Shown one piece after another: positions 32,980 through 41,640 of a DNA stretch of 64,000 bases. Origin of the DNA: Gemmiger formicilis (GTDB lineage: Bacteria; Bacillota; Clostridia; Oscillospirales; Ruminococcaceae). Made by a program: the position numbers and the translations under genes. The notes below the pieces were generated by a model. The model worked only from the letters and a program-made list of their open reading frames with translations, was not told the DNA's origin and ran no database searches. Where the stretch lies: assembly GCF_018784445.1 (NCBI RefSeq), contig NZ_WQOH01000036.1:18743-82742 (forward strand), read 5' to 3'. Each line of letters starts with the position of its first letter. Positions within the stretch are counted from its first letter, which is position 1.

Positions 32980-33122
32980 ATATTCAGCTTTGTCAGACGA
33001 CTTTATTATTATAGCGGTATCAAAAGCCATTGTCAATAGCAAAACCGAAAAAGTTGAAAAATATCGTAGGATCTCGCGAGCCGTTATAGGGGGCCAATGC
33101 CTGCACCGGCCCGCAAAGGAGC

Positions 33123-33206
33123 TTACTTTTTGATTTTAGTAAGCCGGGCGCTCACCCTTGGGAAAGGCGAGGGGCAACCGTCGTTGATGGGAAGGATGGT
33201 ACGCAT
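33123..33206 (-). CDS. Possible small protein of 27 residues
   Basis: On the minus strand TATAAT is followed by CAGGAG and, 7 bases later, an ATG opening a 27-codon frame (MRTILPINDGCPSPFPRVSA, then RLTKIKK). The stop codon sits in a hairpin (CTTACT..AGTAAG). It lies between two tRNA genes. I recognise no family; it could be a chance frame. Confidence 0.3.
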   Translation of the reverse strand: MRTILPINDGCPSPFPRVSARLTKIKK

Positions 33207-33320
33207 AGCAGTTCTCCTGATTATACCGCACCACCAGGGTAGAAAATGCAATGCTTTAGCGTTTTTATGAAGAAAAGCAAAAAACCGGCTGAAACTTTCG
33301 TTTCAACCGGTTCTGTTTGG

Positions 33321-33393
33321 AGCGGCCGACGAGGCTCGAACTCGCTACCTCCACCTTGGCAAGGTGGCGCTCTACCAGATGAGCTACGGCCGC
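33321..33393 (-). tRNA. tRNA-Gly (anticodon GCC)
   Basis: The 73-base minus-strand gene has acceptor GCGGCCG/CGGCCGC, D-arm AGCTCATCTGGTAGAG, anticodon loop TTGCCAA and T-loop GTTCGAGCC. A terminator (AACCGGTTGAAAC..GTTTCAGCCGGTT then T) lies behind it at about 33280-33312. Confidence 0.95.
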
Positions 33394-33436
33394 ATAAAAA
33401 AATCACCGAAAATTTGTTCGGTGATTTTTTTGTTGG

Positions 33437-33510
33437 CTGCCCCAGTCCGACTTGAACGGACGACACCCTGATTAACAGTCAGGTGCTCTAACCAACTGAG
33501 CTATGGGGCA
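33437..33510 (-). tRNA. tRNA-Asn (anticodon GTT), second copy
   Basis: Identical in 74 bases to the gene at 32906-32979. A hairpin with A and T runs (AATCACCGAA..TTCGGTGATT, 33398-33431) separates it from tRNA-Gly and can terminate transcription. Confidence 0.95.
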
Positions 33511-33710
33511 ATAACGCTTTGCGCCGCCGTCAGGCGACGCTAATTATTATAGCCATCTACGGGGCGTTTGTCAACAGGTTTTGCCAATTTTTTTGCAAAA
33601 AACTTTTTGCGCAGCGGACCCGGCGGGGCAGGCAGATTTTACACTTGCATTTTTGGGCAGAATCGTCTATGATGGAGCTTGCAACATCATTTATAAAAGG
33701 AGTCTGTATC

Positions 33711-33932
33711 ATGGCAGAATTTACCTATGAAGTTACCGAACGCATCGCCGTTCTTTCCACCAACGCCCGCGGCTGGGAGCGTCAGCTGAATATGGTCAGC
33801 TGGAACGGCAACCCGCCGAAGTACGATATCCGCGACTGGTCCCCGGACGGCAGCCGCATGGCAAAGGGAATCAGCCTGACCGAGGATGAGCTGAAAACGC
33901 TGAAGGGCATTCTGGACGACATGGAACTGTGA
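33711..33932 (+). CDS. YdbC/PC4-type single-strand nucleic-acid binding protein
   Basis: The 73-residue protein starts MAEFTYEVTERIAVLSTNAR and has GWERQLNMVSWNGNPPKYDI, then RDWSPDGSRMAKGISLTEDE. This is the core of the bacterial YdbC family with a PC4-like fold, small proteins that bind single-stranded DNA as dimers. Its cellular role in Firmicutes is not settled. AAAAGGAG precedes the ATG. An HD-domain gene follows 7 bases after the stop. Confidence 0.88.
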   Translation: MAEFTYEVTERIAVLSTNARGWERQLNMVSWNGNPPKYDIRDWSPDGSRMAKGISLTEDELKTLKGILDDMEL

Positions 33933-33939
33933 GGTTCGT

Positions 33940-34542
33940 ATGCAGGACTACCACGCTGAATTTGTGGAGATCTACAACAAAAACATCACCCGCCCCGGTG
34001 CGGACCGGCTGCTGAACTGGCTGGAAACCACCGACTTTTTCACCGCGCCTGCCTCCACCCGGTTCCACGGCGCGTGCAAGTGCGGCCTGGTCATGCACAG
34101 CATCAACGTGTACAACGCAATGATGCAGCACTTCTACACCGAGGGCGAGAACGCCGAGAGCTACGCCATCTGCGGCCTGCTGCACGACCTGTGCAAGGCA
34201 AACTTCTATAAGGTCAGCACCCGCAATGTCAAAAACGACGCCACCGGCCAGTGGGAGAAGGTCCCGTTTTACCAGGTGGCGGATCAGCTGCCCTACGGCC
34301 ACGGCGAGAAGAGTGTCTACCTCATCGAGCATTTTATGCGGCTAAAAACCGCCGAGGCTATTGCCATCCGCTGGCACATGGGCGGCTTTGACGATGCCGC
34401 GCGCGGCGGCTGCTTTGCTGTCAGCGAAGCCTACAACACCTACCCGCTGGCGGTCAAGCTGCACATTGCGGACCTGACCGCCACCTACCTGATGGAGCAG
34501 GGCACCAGCGAAGTAGAAAACGGTCACCCGAAAAACAAATAA
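33940..34542 (+). CDS. HD-domain hydrolase
   Basis: The 200-residue protein has an HD-type metal-binding pattern: FHGACKCGLVMHSINVYNAM (first His), CGLLHDLCKANFY (the HD pair), GHGEKSVYLIEHFM and IRWHMGGFDD, and a late Asp in HIADLTATYL. HD proteins are metal-dependent phosphohydrolases acting on nucleotides or, for this arrangement, often unknown substrates. It starts 7 bases after the YdbC-type gene and ends at a terminator, so the two are probably cotranscribed. Confidence 0.88.
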   Translation: MQDYHAEFVEIYNKNITRPGADRLLNWLETTDFFTAPASTRFHGACKCGLVMHSINVYNAMMQHFYTEGENAESYAICGLLHDLCKANFYKVSTRNVKNDATGQWEKVPFYQVADQLPYGHGEKSVYLIEHFMRLKTAEAIAIRWHMGGFDDAARGGCFAVSEAYNTYPLAVKLHIADLTATYLMEQGTSEVENGHPKNK

Positions 34543-34583
34543 AACCAGGGCACAGACGATGCAGTCTGTGCCCTGGTTTTTTT
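34541..34583 (+). terminator. Terminator after the HD gene
   Basis: AAAACCAGGGCACAGAC pairs with GTCTGTGCCCTGGTTTT followed by more T residues. Confidence 0.9.
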
Positions 34584-34612
34584 GCGGCGTCCCCCGACGC
34601 CCCGCAGGGAGG

Positions 34613-35131
34613 TTACAAATTTTCCTGCATCCACCCGACCAGCGCGGCTTGGGACTGCGCCGCCGCGCTGCCGGTGATGGCAAGGCCCGGGGCAATTACT
34701 GCTGTGGGGCAGAGCTTGCGCAGGTCTTTCTCGCTGCGGCCCATGCCGCTGCCCTCGTTGGTGCAGTAGGGCAGCAGCTTTTTGCCGGTAAAGTCGAACG
34801 CCTCCAAAAAGGTCGCCACCGCCATGGGGATGGTGCCGCAGTAGTTGGGGTAGCCCAGCACAATGGCGTCGTAGGCCGCAATGCTCTCGGGCAGGGCGGT
34901 CAGCGCCGGGCGCTTGTGCAGCATCATGTCTGCGGTGACCTGGCTGACGCATTTGCGGTAGTTGTCCGCGTAAGGCGCTGCCATTTCAATTTTGAACAGG
35001 TCGGCGTCGGGGAAAGCCTGCTTGATAAGGTCGGCGCAGATCTCGGTATTGCCGACGGCCACGCTTTTGATTGCGCCGCCAAAGTAGTTTTCGCCCGCGC
35101 GGGAGAAATAAGCAACCAGAATTTTAGACAT
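34613..35131 (-). CDS. Flavodoxin
   Basis: The 172-residue protein starts MSKILVAYFSRAGENYFGGA, the FMN phosphate-binding loop of flavodoxin_4-type proteins. It has GNTEICADLIKQAF and YDAIVLGYPNYCGTIPMAVA (isoalloxazine loop), and PYCTNEGSGMGRSEKDLRKL. It would serve as a one- or two-electron carrier or a small FMN reductase in the cytosol. GGAGGTG precedes the ATG. It is monocistronic. Confidence 0.9.
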   Translation of the reverse strand: MSKILVAYFSRAGENYFGGAIKSVAVGNTEICADLIKQAFPDADLFKIEMAAPYADNYRKCVSQVTADMMLHKRPALTALPESIAAYDAIVLGYPNYCGTIPMAVATFLEAFDFTGKKLLPYCTNEGSGMGRSEKDLRKLCPTAVIAPGLAITGSAAAQSQAALVGWMQENL

Positions 35132-35433
35132 AAAACAGCACCTCCGTTGAATTCTATACGACAGTATACCATGAAAGGCAACTTTAAGTGCAAGGGGTAA
35201 ATGCAAAATTTTACGCCCCGGCAGACAAAACGCCGCGCAGGCCCGAAAAAGCCTGCGCGGCGCTGTTTTTATGCGGTATCAGGAACGGTTTTTCTTGTGG
35301 GCGGCCAGGCCGAGCGTTACGGCGCGGGTGACAAGGTAAAGTGGTAACCGTAGAAACATGAATTTGTTTGAACGCCTGGTTTCGCTGCTGGTTGCCATTT
35401 CTACCTGAGTAAAAGGGATAACCGGAATATAAA
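35132..35433. other. Non-coding stretch with a terminator and a short coding remnant
   Basis: A strong hairpin CGCCGCGCAGGC / GCCTGCGCGGCG lies at 35230-35261 and could end the response regulator transcript on the minus strand. Behind the regulator, minus-strand codons for FLRLPLYLVTRAVTLGLAAH run to a stop near 35282 without a start signal. They look like the end of a lost gene. Confidence 0.45.
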
Positions 35434-36063
35434 TTACTCCTCTGCCAACTCCACCACCAATTTGGCTTCGGTGGCGGCGATGGCAAGTTGGAGCTTATTC
35501 TCTAAGTTTGTCTTTTGCAGCATATTGATGACGTGGTACTTCACGGTGGATGGCTCGATGCCGAGTTCTTTTGCAATCTCGTTATAGGACAGCCCGCGCA
35601 CAAGACAGCGCAAGACCTTCATCTCGCCTTTGGTGAACTCTGCGCTCATGGCGGTGCCGATCTCCACGCTGGGCGGTGCATCGGGGAAGATATGCTCCCC
35701 CGCCATCGTGCGGCGCACGACCTGCATCAGGGTCCCTTCATCGCCGTCCTTATACCACAGGCTGTCCGCGCCCACGGCCTTGGCGCGGGCTAAAACCTGT
35801 GTGTCAATAAGCGAGGTCGCCACCACGATCTTGATTTCCGGGTGCGCTTTTCGTATCTTTTTGGCGGCGGCCAGACCGTTTTCGCGGTGTTCGGTCTGCA
35901 CATCCATCAGCACAAGGTCGATGTCCTCGGTATCGCACAGGATCGGAGCCTCTGCAGCGCCGGGGATAGACACAGCAAGCTGATACCCGTCCTCGTTCTG
36001 AATATAGCTTTCAAGCAGGCTCCGGACCAGCTTTTGGTCCTCAACGATCATAACGCGTATCAT
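35434..36063 (-). CDS. NarL/LuxR-family response regulator
   Basis: The 209-residue protein has a receiver domain with the acidic pair in MIVEDQKLVRSLLESY, phospho-acceptor Asp in IDLVLMDVQTEHRENG and a Lys late in the domain (LWYKDGDE). A LuxR-type HTH follows (FTKGEMKVLRCLVRGLSYNE, then IAKELGIEPSTVKYHVINML). The QTEHRENG after the phospho-Asp replaces the common MPxMDG. It starts 13 bases after AAGGAGAG and overlaps the upstream kinase by 23 bases, making it the third gene of a sensor operon. Confidence 0.93.
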   Translation of the reverse strand: MIRVMIVEDQKLVRSLLESYIQNEDGYQLAVSIPGAAEAPILCDTEDIDLVLMDVQTEHRENGLAAAKKIRKAHPEIKIVVATSLIDTQVLARAKAVGADSLWYKDGDEGTLMQVVRRTMAGEHIFPDAPPSVEIGTAMSAEFTKGEMKVLRCLVRGLSYNEIAKELGIEPSTVKYHVINMLQKTNLENKLQLAIAATEAKLVVELAEE

Positions 36064-37027
36064 AAGTGCTCTCCTTATCGGGCAGGGTGACTTCCAGAAC
36101 AAACACAGGCAGGGAGTGTACGGTTACTGTACCCTCTGCTTTTTCAATACGGCGGCGGAGTGAGGAAAGCCCGCCGCCTTCCTTTATCTTCGCCTTGGGC
36201 GGTGCGCCGTTGTTCGTGATGCAAAGGTGCCATTCCTGCGGCCGATGCTCGGAGTCGGCGTACAATTCCGTGGCGCCCGCATGCCGCACAGCGTTGGAGG
36301 TACACTCCCGCAGGATCAGTGCGTAGAGCTCGCGGGTGGCGCGTGCCGGAGGGTATGCACCGCGCAGCTGTACGGCTGCGCCCAGAACAGCCGCCCGCCT
36401 TTGCATATAGCTCAGCGGGTCCTCAGCAGCATTCTCCTGCCGGGTGCGGCATAGCAGGGAAATGGAACTTTCCCACTTTGCAGCTTCGCTCTTGATCCGG
36501 GCAAGATCATGTTCATGCCGCAGTGCGCGCCGTGCGGCAAGCAGGGTATGGCCGATGTCGTCATGCACTCGCATCTTCATCTTCAGGATTTCTTCCTCCC
36601 GCACAATGTCGGGCATATTGTCATATAAGCGCTTTGCGCGGCGGTTCGCATCGGCAAGGCGCTCGTTTTCCTGCTGCAGTGCAGCATGCAATGCAGCCAG
36701 CTGGGTGACATCGGTGGCCATCACCTCGGTGTACGGTATGCCGTATTTGTCCTGAACAGGGCGCACCGTGAAATGATATACCGTTCCGTCCGGGAATGCG
36801 TAGATGCGGGCGGCCTCATCTCGCAGCCGCACACCGCCGCCGGGACTGTGCAGCGCCTGCTCCAGGTCCGTAAGGGTCTGCAGATCCCGGCCGCAGAGGA
36901 CTGCGGAGATTTCCTGCATCCTGTGATTGATCAGGCGAAGCAGACCGTTGCGGTCAAAGTAGCAGATGGCCGCCGGCAGCGTGTCAAAGCCTTCCTTGAC
37001 AGCATTGCGGGAGATTCGGGAAATCAT
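36041..37027 (-). CDS. Soluble PAS-domain histidine kinase (HisKA_3 type)
   Basis: The 328-residue protein lacks membrane helices. A PAS-like domain (about 15-110: FDTLPAAICYFDRNGLLRLI, YAFPDGTVYHFTVRPV) leads through a coiled coil (LHAALQQENERLADANRRAK) to a DHp region with KMRVHDDIGHTLLAARRALR (phospho-acceptor His). The ATPase end has LILRECTSNAVRHAGAT (N-box) and KEGGGLSSLRRRI (G-box), as in NarX/DesK-type kinases. It overlaps the 7TM-type gene by 4 bases and the regulator by 23. It may phosphorylate that LuxR-type regulator in response to a cytoplasmic ligand or to the membrane partner. Confidence 0.88.
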   Translation of the reverse strand: MISRISRNAVKEGFDTLPAAICYFDRNGLLRLINHRMQEISAVLCGRDLQTLTDLEQALHSPGGGVRLRDEAARIYAFPDGTVYHFTVRPVQDKYGIPYTEVMATDVTQLAALHAALQQENERLADANRRAKRLYDNMPDIVREEEILKMKMRVHDDIGHTLLAARRALRHEHDLARIKSEAAKWESSISLLCRTRQENAAEDPLSYMQRRAAVLGAAVQLRGAYPPARATRELYALILRECTSNAVRHAGATELYADSEHRPQEWHLCITNNGAPPKAKIKEGGGLSSLRRRIEKAEGTVTVHSLPVFVLEVTLPDKESTYDTRYDR

Positions 37028-38670
37028 AGGCTGCCTCCTTCTGCCGGAAACATTGTGAAATACAAAAGCCCGTCATCATCCCGTTCAAGTTGCATCTGCG
37101 GCAGGCCGGGCAGCGCAGCGGGCGCATCGGTGCATTGAACGCTGCAGCGCAGCCCCCAGCCCTGCGCCGTATGCTCGGCGCAGAAAAGGATCTCCTGCAA
37201 TCCCGGCAGAGTCGCTTCTATGATGGCTTCAAAGGCGTCATAGATCGCCACGGCGGACGCGGGGGAAATCTTTGCTGTGTCGGCAATCTGCACGGCGCAG
37301 CGTATGTCACTCAGGCGCAGGCTCTCGGCCGATTCAAACAGGCTCAGCCGCAGCTCCGTGGTGTCGATGTCCTCCGCCTTGTCGCAGACAAAAACAAGGT
37401 TGCTGCGCCGCTTGATATAGGTCCCCAAAATGACGATGTGCTTCAGCAGCCGGCGGGCGGCATCGACATCGTCTGTGGCTTTGAGTGCAATCAGGTATTC
37501 CTGTATCCGTGCCAGCTGGCGGGCTGTGACGGTCTCGATTTTGTCATACAGCCGGTTCTGCTCGCTCAGCTTCAGCCATTGTGCCTTCTGGGCTGTTTCC
37601 GCCTGTATGATGTCCCCGATGTCATGCAATTCCTCCTGCGTGAGGCGCAGCTGCTCCAGCAGTGCCACCAATTCGGTGATGTCCTCCTGCCAGAAAACAT
37701 ACCCTTTCCGGATCGGGTGGCCGTGAAGCTGGGTCGTGGCGTCCAACTGGACACTGCCGGTGAGCGCCTGACGCAGCTGCTCCTCGCGGAGCGGCGCTGC
37801 CTGCATGGAGCATTGCACAGGCACAAACGCCCGGTCCGTGATCAGACCCTTGGCCATGGATACCTCAAACAGCGTGGCATATCCCATGTTGGATTGGATA
37901 AGCCCGCACCGGATGCACGCCTCAAAGGTCGCTGTAAAGGTAAGGCATTGCACCACGGTCATATCACCGGCGATAGCGTGCATCCACGGCACATTCAAAA
38001 TATGCTTGTACAGTAAAGCATAGAGCGTGGCAAAAAAAATCGGCACAAGCGGCAGCCAGAGGATGCGCTTTGTATGCGGAATACGGCAGCGCCGTACAAG
38101 GTACACCACCGTGAACACGGCACAGGAAAATATCCACAGAAGACAGAGGTAATATACGAACCGATAGGTGTAATCGGGGCTGCCCAGTACCTCCTGCCCG
38201 GGTGGGAACGCAAACGCAAGCTGATGGCAGTCGTTTGTCAGCACGAGGCTGAACAGCACCACCGGGAATACAAAAATCATGTACCGGTACTTGTACAGCG
38301 GGGCGGACTGCCCCCGATCCAAAAAGAAAAGCGTATAAAGTGCAAGGGTCGGAATCAGCAGCATCGGGATATAGTACGCATACCACAATCGCCGCAGCAT
38401 CTCCGGTGTCTGGGCAAAGTCATAGCGGATCAGGCGGATATCCAGCCAAAACAGCATCAGGGCGGCAGCGCCCAGCAGGCAGCGGCGGGTCTGTGCATGC
38501 AGGATACGCCACCAGACCGATACCGCCCAGGAAAAGATCAGAATATTATACAGCACCGTGCGCCAAAAGCCGGAATACGGCATATAAAATGCCCGCATCA
38601 GGACAGCGCAGAGAATCACCCCTGCAACCGCAGCGGCTAAACACAGATTCCCAAGCCGTACCTTTGTCAT
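37024..38670 (-). CDS. Seven-helix membrane sensor with a degenerate kinase-like C-terminus
   Basis: The 548-residue protein has seven or so hydrophobic helices in residues 8-250, with loops containing Trp/Tyr-rich segments as in 7TM-type histidine kinase sensors. A PAS-like linker (GYATLFEVSMAKGLITDRAF) and a long helical region (QLRLTQEELHDIGDIIQAET) follow. The C-terminal part (AVAIYDAFEAIIEATLPGLQ near 480) sits where an ATPase N-box would be but lacks the Asn and the glycine boxes. It may act as a receptor that controls the kinase encoded next. The ATG at 38670 follows GGAAAGGA. Confidence 0.8.
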   Translation of the reverse strand: MTKVRLGNLCLAAAVAGVILCAVLMRAFYMPYSGFWRTVLYNILIFSWAVSVWWRILHAQTRRCLLGAAALMLFWLDIRLIRYDFAQTPEMLRRLWYAYYIPMLLIPTLALYTLFFLDRGQSAPLYKYRYMIFVFPVVLFSLVLTNDCHQLAFAFPPGQEVLGSPDYTYRFVYYLCLLWIFSCAVFTVVYLVRRCRIPHTKRILWLPLVPIFFATLYALLYKHILNVPWMHAIAGDMTVVQCLTFTATFEACIRCGLIQSNMGYATLFEVSMAKGLITDRAFVPVQCSMQAAPLREEQLRQALTGSVQLDATTQLHGHPIRKGYVFWQEDITELVALLEQLRLTQEELHDIGDIIQAETAQKAQWLKLSEQNRLYDKIETVTARQLARIQEYLIALKATDDVDAARRLLKHIVILGTYIKRRSNLVFVCDKAEDIDTTELRLSLFESAESLRLSDIRCAVQIADTAKISPASAVAIYDAFEAIIEATLPGLQEILFCAEHTAQGWGLRCSVQCTDAPAALPGLPQMQLERDDDGLLYFTMFPAEGGSL

Positions 38671-38874
38671 AGCGCCTGTCCTTTCCAAAGGGGAGATCAC
38701 CCGTCAGTTTCTTTCCAATATCATTATGACGCAATCTGCACTTTTTTGCAATAGTGCTGAAAAAAAGCGGAGAAAAGATCAAAAAACTATCCAAATGGTG
38801 GGGGCAAAAATCGTCCGATTCTTGTATGATGAAGGTGACAAATCGTATTCTTTGCAGGGAAGGAGGGCTGCGCC

Positions 38875-39209
38875 GTGCGGAGGATCGTTTTGGACGCGCA
38901 ATACTCTGTGATGACGAGCGCATTGACAATGGCACTGAAACAGGGCAGGCCGGACTTCCAGGTGCAAAACGCTGGCCCTAAGACAAAGGATATTGTAAAG
39001 CTATGCCGTTCCTGCAGGACAGACTGCTGCTGGCAAACGACCTGCGGGATGTATGCCCGCACTGCAAAACGGTACTGCTTGTGGATGAGGCCGAATATCC
39101 CGAACTGGCCACCGCCGTGTGCCTGGCAAAAAAGGATCACATTGTCGATGATTTCGTCTACGCTTCCGTCTCGCCTGCCTATCTGAGTGCTATGATGGAC
39201 ACTTTATGA
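38875..39209 (+). pseudogene. Frameshifted receiver-like gene remnant
   Basis: A GTG at 38875 with an excellent GGAAGGAGGG site starts MRRIVLDAQYSVMTSALTMA..LKQGRPDFQVQ, which looks like the start of a receiver domain. After about residue 44 the frame degenerates (CRSCRTDCCWQTTCG). Another frame from about 39003 gives LRDVCPHCKTVLLVDEAEYP and IVDDFVYASVSPAYLSAMMD, which reads as the second half of the same domain. A small deletion with a shift of frame near 38995-39010, removing the region where a phospho-Asp would lie, explains both. The assignment as response regulator-like is inferred. Confidence 0.5.
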
Positions 39210-39226
39210 CCAAAAGGAGGACAGCT

Positions 39227-39955
39227 ATGAAAAAAGTACAACGAACGCTCGCTGCCGCATTGGCAGCCATGATGCTTATGGCTTTGGCCGGTTGCTCCAA
39301 GGGAGATGTAACCCAAGAGGTCAATTCCGGCTTATCCGACCTGAAAGCGCAGGCCGCCGAACCCGCCGTTGAACCCCAGACGGAGACCCCGGCAGAACCC
39401 AAGACCGACGCGGCATCCGAGCCTGCATCCGAACCTGCATCGGAGCCTGCTGCAGAGCCGGAGCCGGAAGCCACCGCCGAACCGGCCCCTGCTTCCGCTC
39501 CCGCGGACAATCCCGATTATCCATCGGCCGCTGGCCTGAACACCCAGACCCTGGAGGCATTCGGCACGGACTTTACGCTGGTGCTCAACGTGACCTGCCC
39601 CGACCAGGGCTGGTACAAGTCCGCCTCGACCAGTTTCGGGGATCTCAAGCTGTTCCCGACCGATGACCCCAGCCATATCTTCTCCGGTGACCCGCGCATA
39701 ACCTTTGAACTGAAAAGCGGTCTGGACAAGATCAACTACTATTACGACAACTTTGAAAACGTGGAGGAGCTTACCCCGCGCACCATCGGCGGCGTGGAGA
39801 TGGCCGGACGCACCTACAAAAACGTAGGTATGTGGTGGACGGAATACTACGGCGAGATGCCCACCGGCGGCTGGCTGGCCATCAAGATCTCCGGTGTGGA
39901 CATTGACCCCGGCACCGAGGGCGACACCGTGCTGAACAGCATCACCTTTGGCTAA
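39227..39955 (+). CDS. Lipoprotein with an acidic Pro/Glu repeat linker
   Basis: The 242-residue precursor has a type II signal peptide with lipobox ALAGC (Cys23). A linker (about 45-100) with repeated SEPA / AEPEPE units spans the wall. A C-terminal domain of about 140 residues (FGTDFTLVLNVTCPDQGWYK, KLFPTDDPSHIFSGDPRITF, GDTVLNSITFG) is mostly beta-like. I recognise no family for this domain. AAAAGGAGG precedes the ATG. It is followed after 48 bases by another lipoprotein gene. Confidence 0.85.
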   Translation: MKKVQRTLAAALAAMMLMALAGCSKGDVTQEVNSGLSDLKAQAAEPAVEPQTETPAEPKTDAASEPASEPASEPAAEPEPEATAEPAPASAPADNPDYPSAAGLNTQTLEAFGTDFTLVLNVTCPDQGWYKSASTSFGDLKLFPTDDPSHIFSGDPRITFELKSGLDKINYYYDNFENVEELTPRTIGGVEMAGRTYKNVGMWWTEYYGEMPTGGWLAIKISGVDIDPGTEGDTVLNSITFG

Positions 39956-40003
39956 GCACAGGCAGGTTACTGCACTCTCAACCGAAAGGCGGGTGAACCA
40001 ACC

Positions 40004-41632
40004 ATGAAAAGACGCTGTGCCGTACTATTGGCGGCGGCGATGCTGCTGTCGGCGGCAGGCTGCGCACAGGACAGCAAGCGGCCCGAGCCGACCGAATCGA
40101 CCGAACCGGCCGCAAGTGCTGTGAGCGAGACCTCCGCTGAAAATGTGGAAGCTACGGAGGAGACCCCGCAAAAGCCGCAGCCATCCCGCAGGTTTGATGA
40201 TTCCCGCATCGCTACGCTGTATGATGTGGAATTCAGCTACACCGACCCAAACGGAAACAAGGACACCTACTTTTACGAGGTCCCGCAGATCGATGATGAC
40301 ACCGAGGGCGCAAAGAACATCAACGAGATGATCGGCTACCGCTTCGGCTATCTGGTAGAGCGCGCCGAGGACGCCCGCTCCCGCAATGATTTTATCGACA
40401 CAAGCTACATCATCTGGATAAGCACCTGGACCGGCCCGGTATTGAGCCTGCAGATCACAAGCGTTGACACAATGTACAACCGCGATGTAGGCACCTACCA
40501 CTATAACTTTGAAACCGGCAAGGAACTTTCCAACATCGAAATGCTCGAGTACCTTGGCTACACCGACAACGACCTGACCTTAAAAGCACTGCAGCGCGCC
40601 GTGGCCCAGCATTTCGATACCTACTACGGCAGCGACGACCCCACCTACGCATCCGAGCTTTGCAAGATGCGCACACAGAGCCTGAACGGGCTGAGCGATG
40701 TATTTACCTACTTTGCCGTCTACCCCTACTACACAGGCGGTCTTATCGTCACCGTGCCGATGTACACCCTTGCCGGGGCTGGCATGATGTGGACGGACAT
40801 AGATGTTTACCCCGACAAGCGGCAGGCCAGCGGCCAGATCCTGCACGGGCAGGATGAATGGTTTACCTGCGATGTGACTGCCGCAGGAGAGGTTACGGTA
40901 CGCGCCCTGACCGACTATGTTACCCCTGACGGCGCTATGACCTATCAGACCATGAAGGAATGGTACGAGTTGGGCGACAAGACCGAGTTTGCGGTCAGCG
41001 GCTGCTACGGCGACTATATAAAGATGCTGATGACCAGCATCGGGCAGGACTACGCCCCCTATGTTTTCCTTCTGACCGAGAACGGCAATGTCGAATACAT
41101 TGATGTCATCAGCGGCGCACAGTGCGGCACCATGGTCAACGGCGGTCCGCTCTTCGGCATCAACGGAATTGTCCGGTTTGAGACCGGCACGGCCTACGAT
41201 GCGGAGTACGGAGCCGAGTACACGACCGTGTACGGCGTTTCCCGCGATAACGAAAAATTCAACCTGATGGAGGCTGTCTGGAACACTGCCCCGCTGAGCA
41301 TCCCGAGCATGGTCGGCTCCTTTGTGAGTGAGGAGACCGGCACCTGGTTTGAAATCTGCGAGGATCAGCCGAACTTCTATACCGGCGCATACACCAACGG
41401 CCAGAGGATTCCGGCCACATGGGACAGCAGCATCTCCTACCTTGGTATGGATGACCGCGGCTGGATCTGCTCCGTTTCGCTGTTCCGTATGGATTCAGGG
41501 CGTACACAGCGCGAAACGCTGGCTATGATGCCCGCTGATTACGGCGGCGTCAATGTAATGCACATCGGTGGGGAATCACTTCTGAACCTGCCGCAGCAGG
41601 AATCTGTATGGTTTGAAATGACACAGGAATAA
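40004..41632 (+). CDS. Large lipoprotein of unknown function
   Basis: The 542-residue precursor has lipobox LSAAGC (Cys20) and a Thr/Glu/Pro-rich linker (about 25-60). A domain resembling DUF3298/RsiV-type extracellular regions follows: FYEVPQIDDDTEGAKNINEM, then GTYHYNFETGKELSNIEMLE. A second half is Gly/Tyr-rich without a known fold. The resemblance rests on the spaced NINEMI / YHYNFETGKEL pattern. It is likely exposed at the cell surface. It forms a pair with the preceding lipoprotein gene. Confidence 0.8.
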   Translation: MKRRCAVLLAAAMLLSAAGCAQDSKRPEPTESTEPAASAVSETSAENVEATEETPQKPQPSRRFDDSRIATLYDVEFSYTDPNGNKDTYFYEVPQIDDDTEGAKNINEMIGYRFGYLVERAEDARSRNDFIDTSYIIWISTWTGPVLSLQITSVDTMYNRDVGTYHYNFETGKELSNIEMLEYLGYTDNDLTLKALQRAVAQHFDTYYGSDDPTYASELCKMRTQSLNGLSDVFTYFAVYPYYTGGLIVTVPMYTLAGAGMMWTDIDVYPDKRQASGQILHGQDEWFTCDVTAAGEVTVRALTDYVTPDGAMTYQTMKEWYELGDKTEFAVSGCYGDYIKMLMTSIGQDYAPYVFLLTENGNVEYIDVISGAQCGTMVNGGPLFGINGIVRFETGTAYDAEYGAEYTTVYGVSRDNEKFNLMEAVWNTAPLSIPSMVGSFVSEETGTWFEICEDQPNFYTGAYTNGQRIPATWDSSISYLGMDDRGWICSVSLFRMDSGRTQRETLAMMPADYGGVNVMHIGGESLLNLPQQESVWFEMTQE

Positions 41633-41640
41633 GCAAGGTT

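Noticed and set aside
35211..35486. 91-codon minus-strand frame at the end of the response regulator
   Set aside because: It overlaps the regulator's 3' end out of frame, has no start signal and a composition unlike protein (Pro/Trp/Arg runs).
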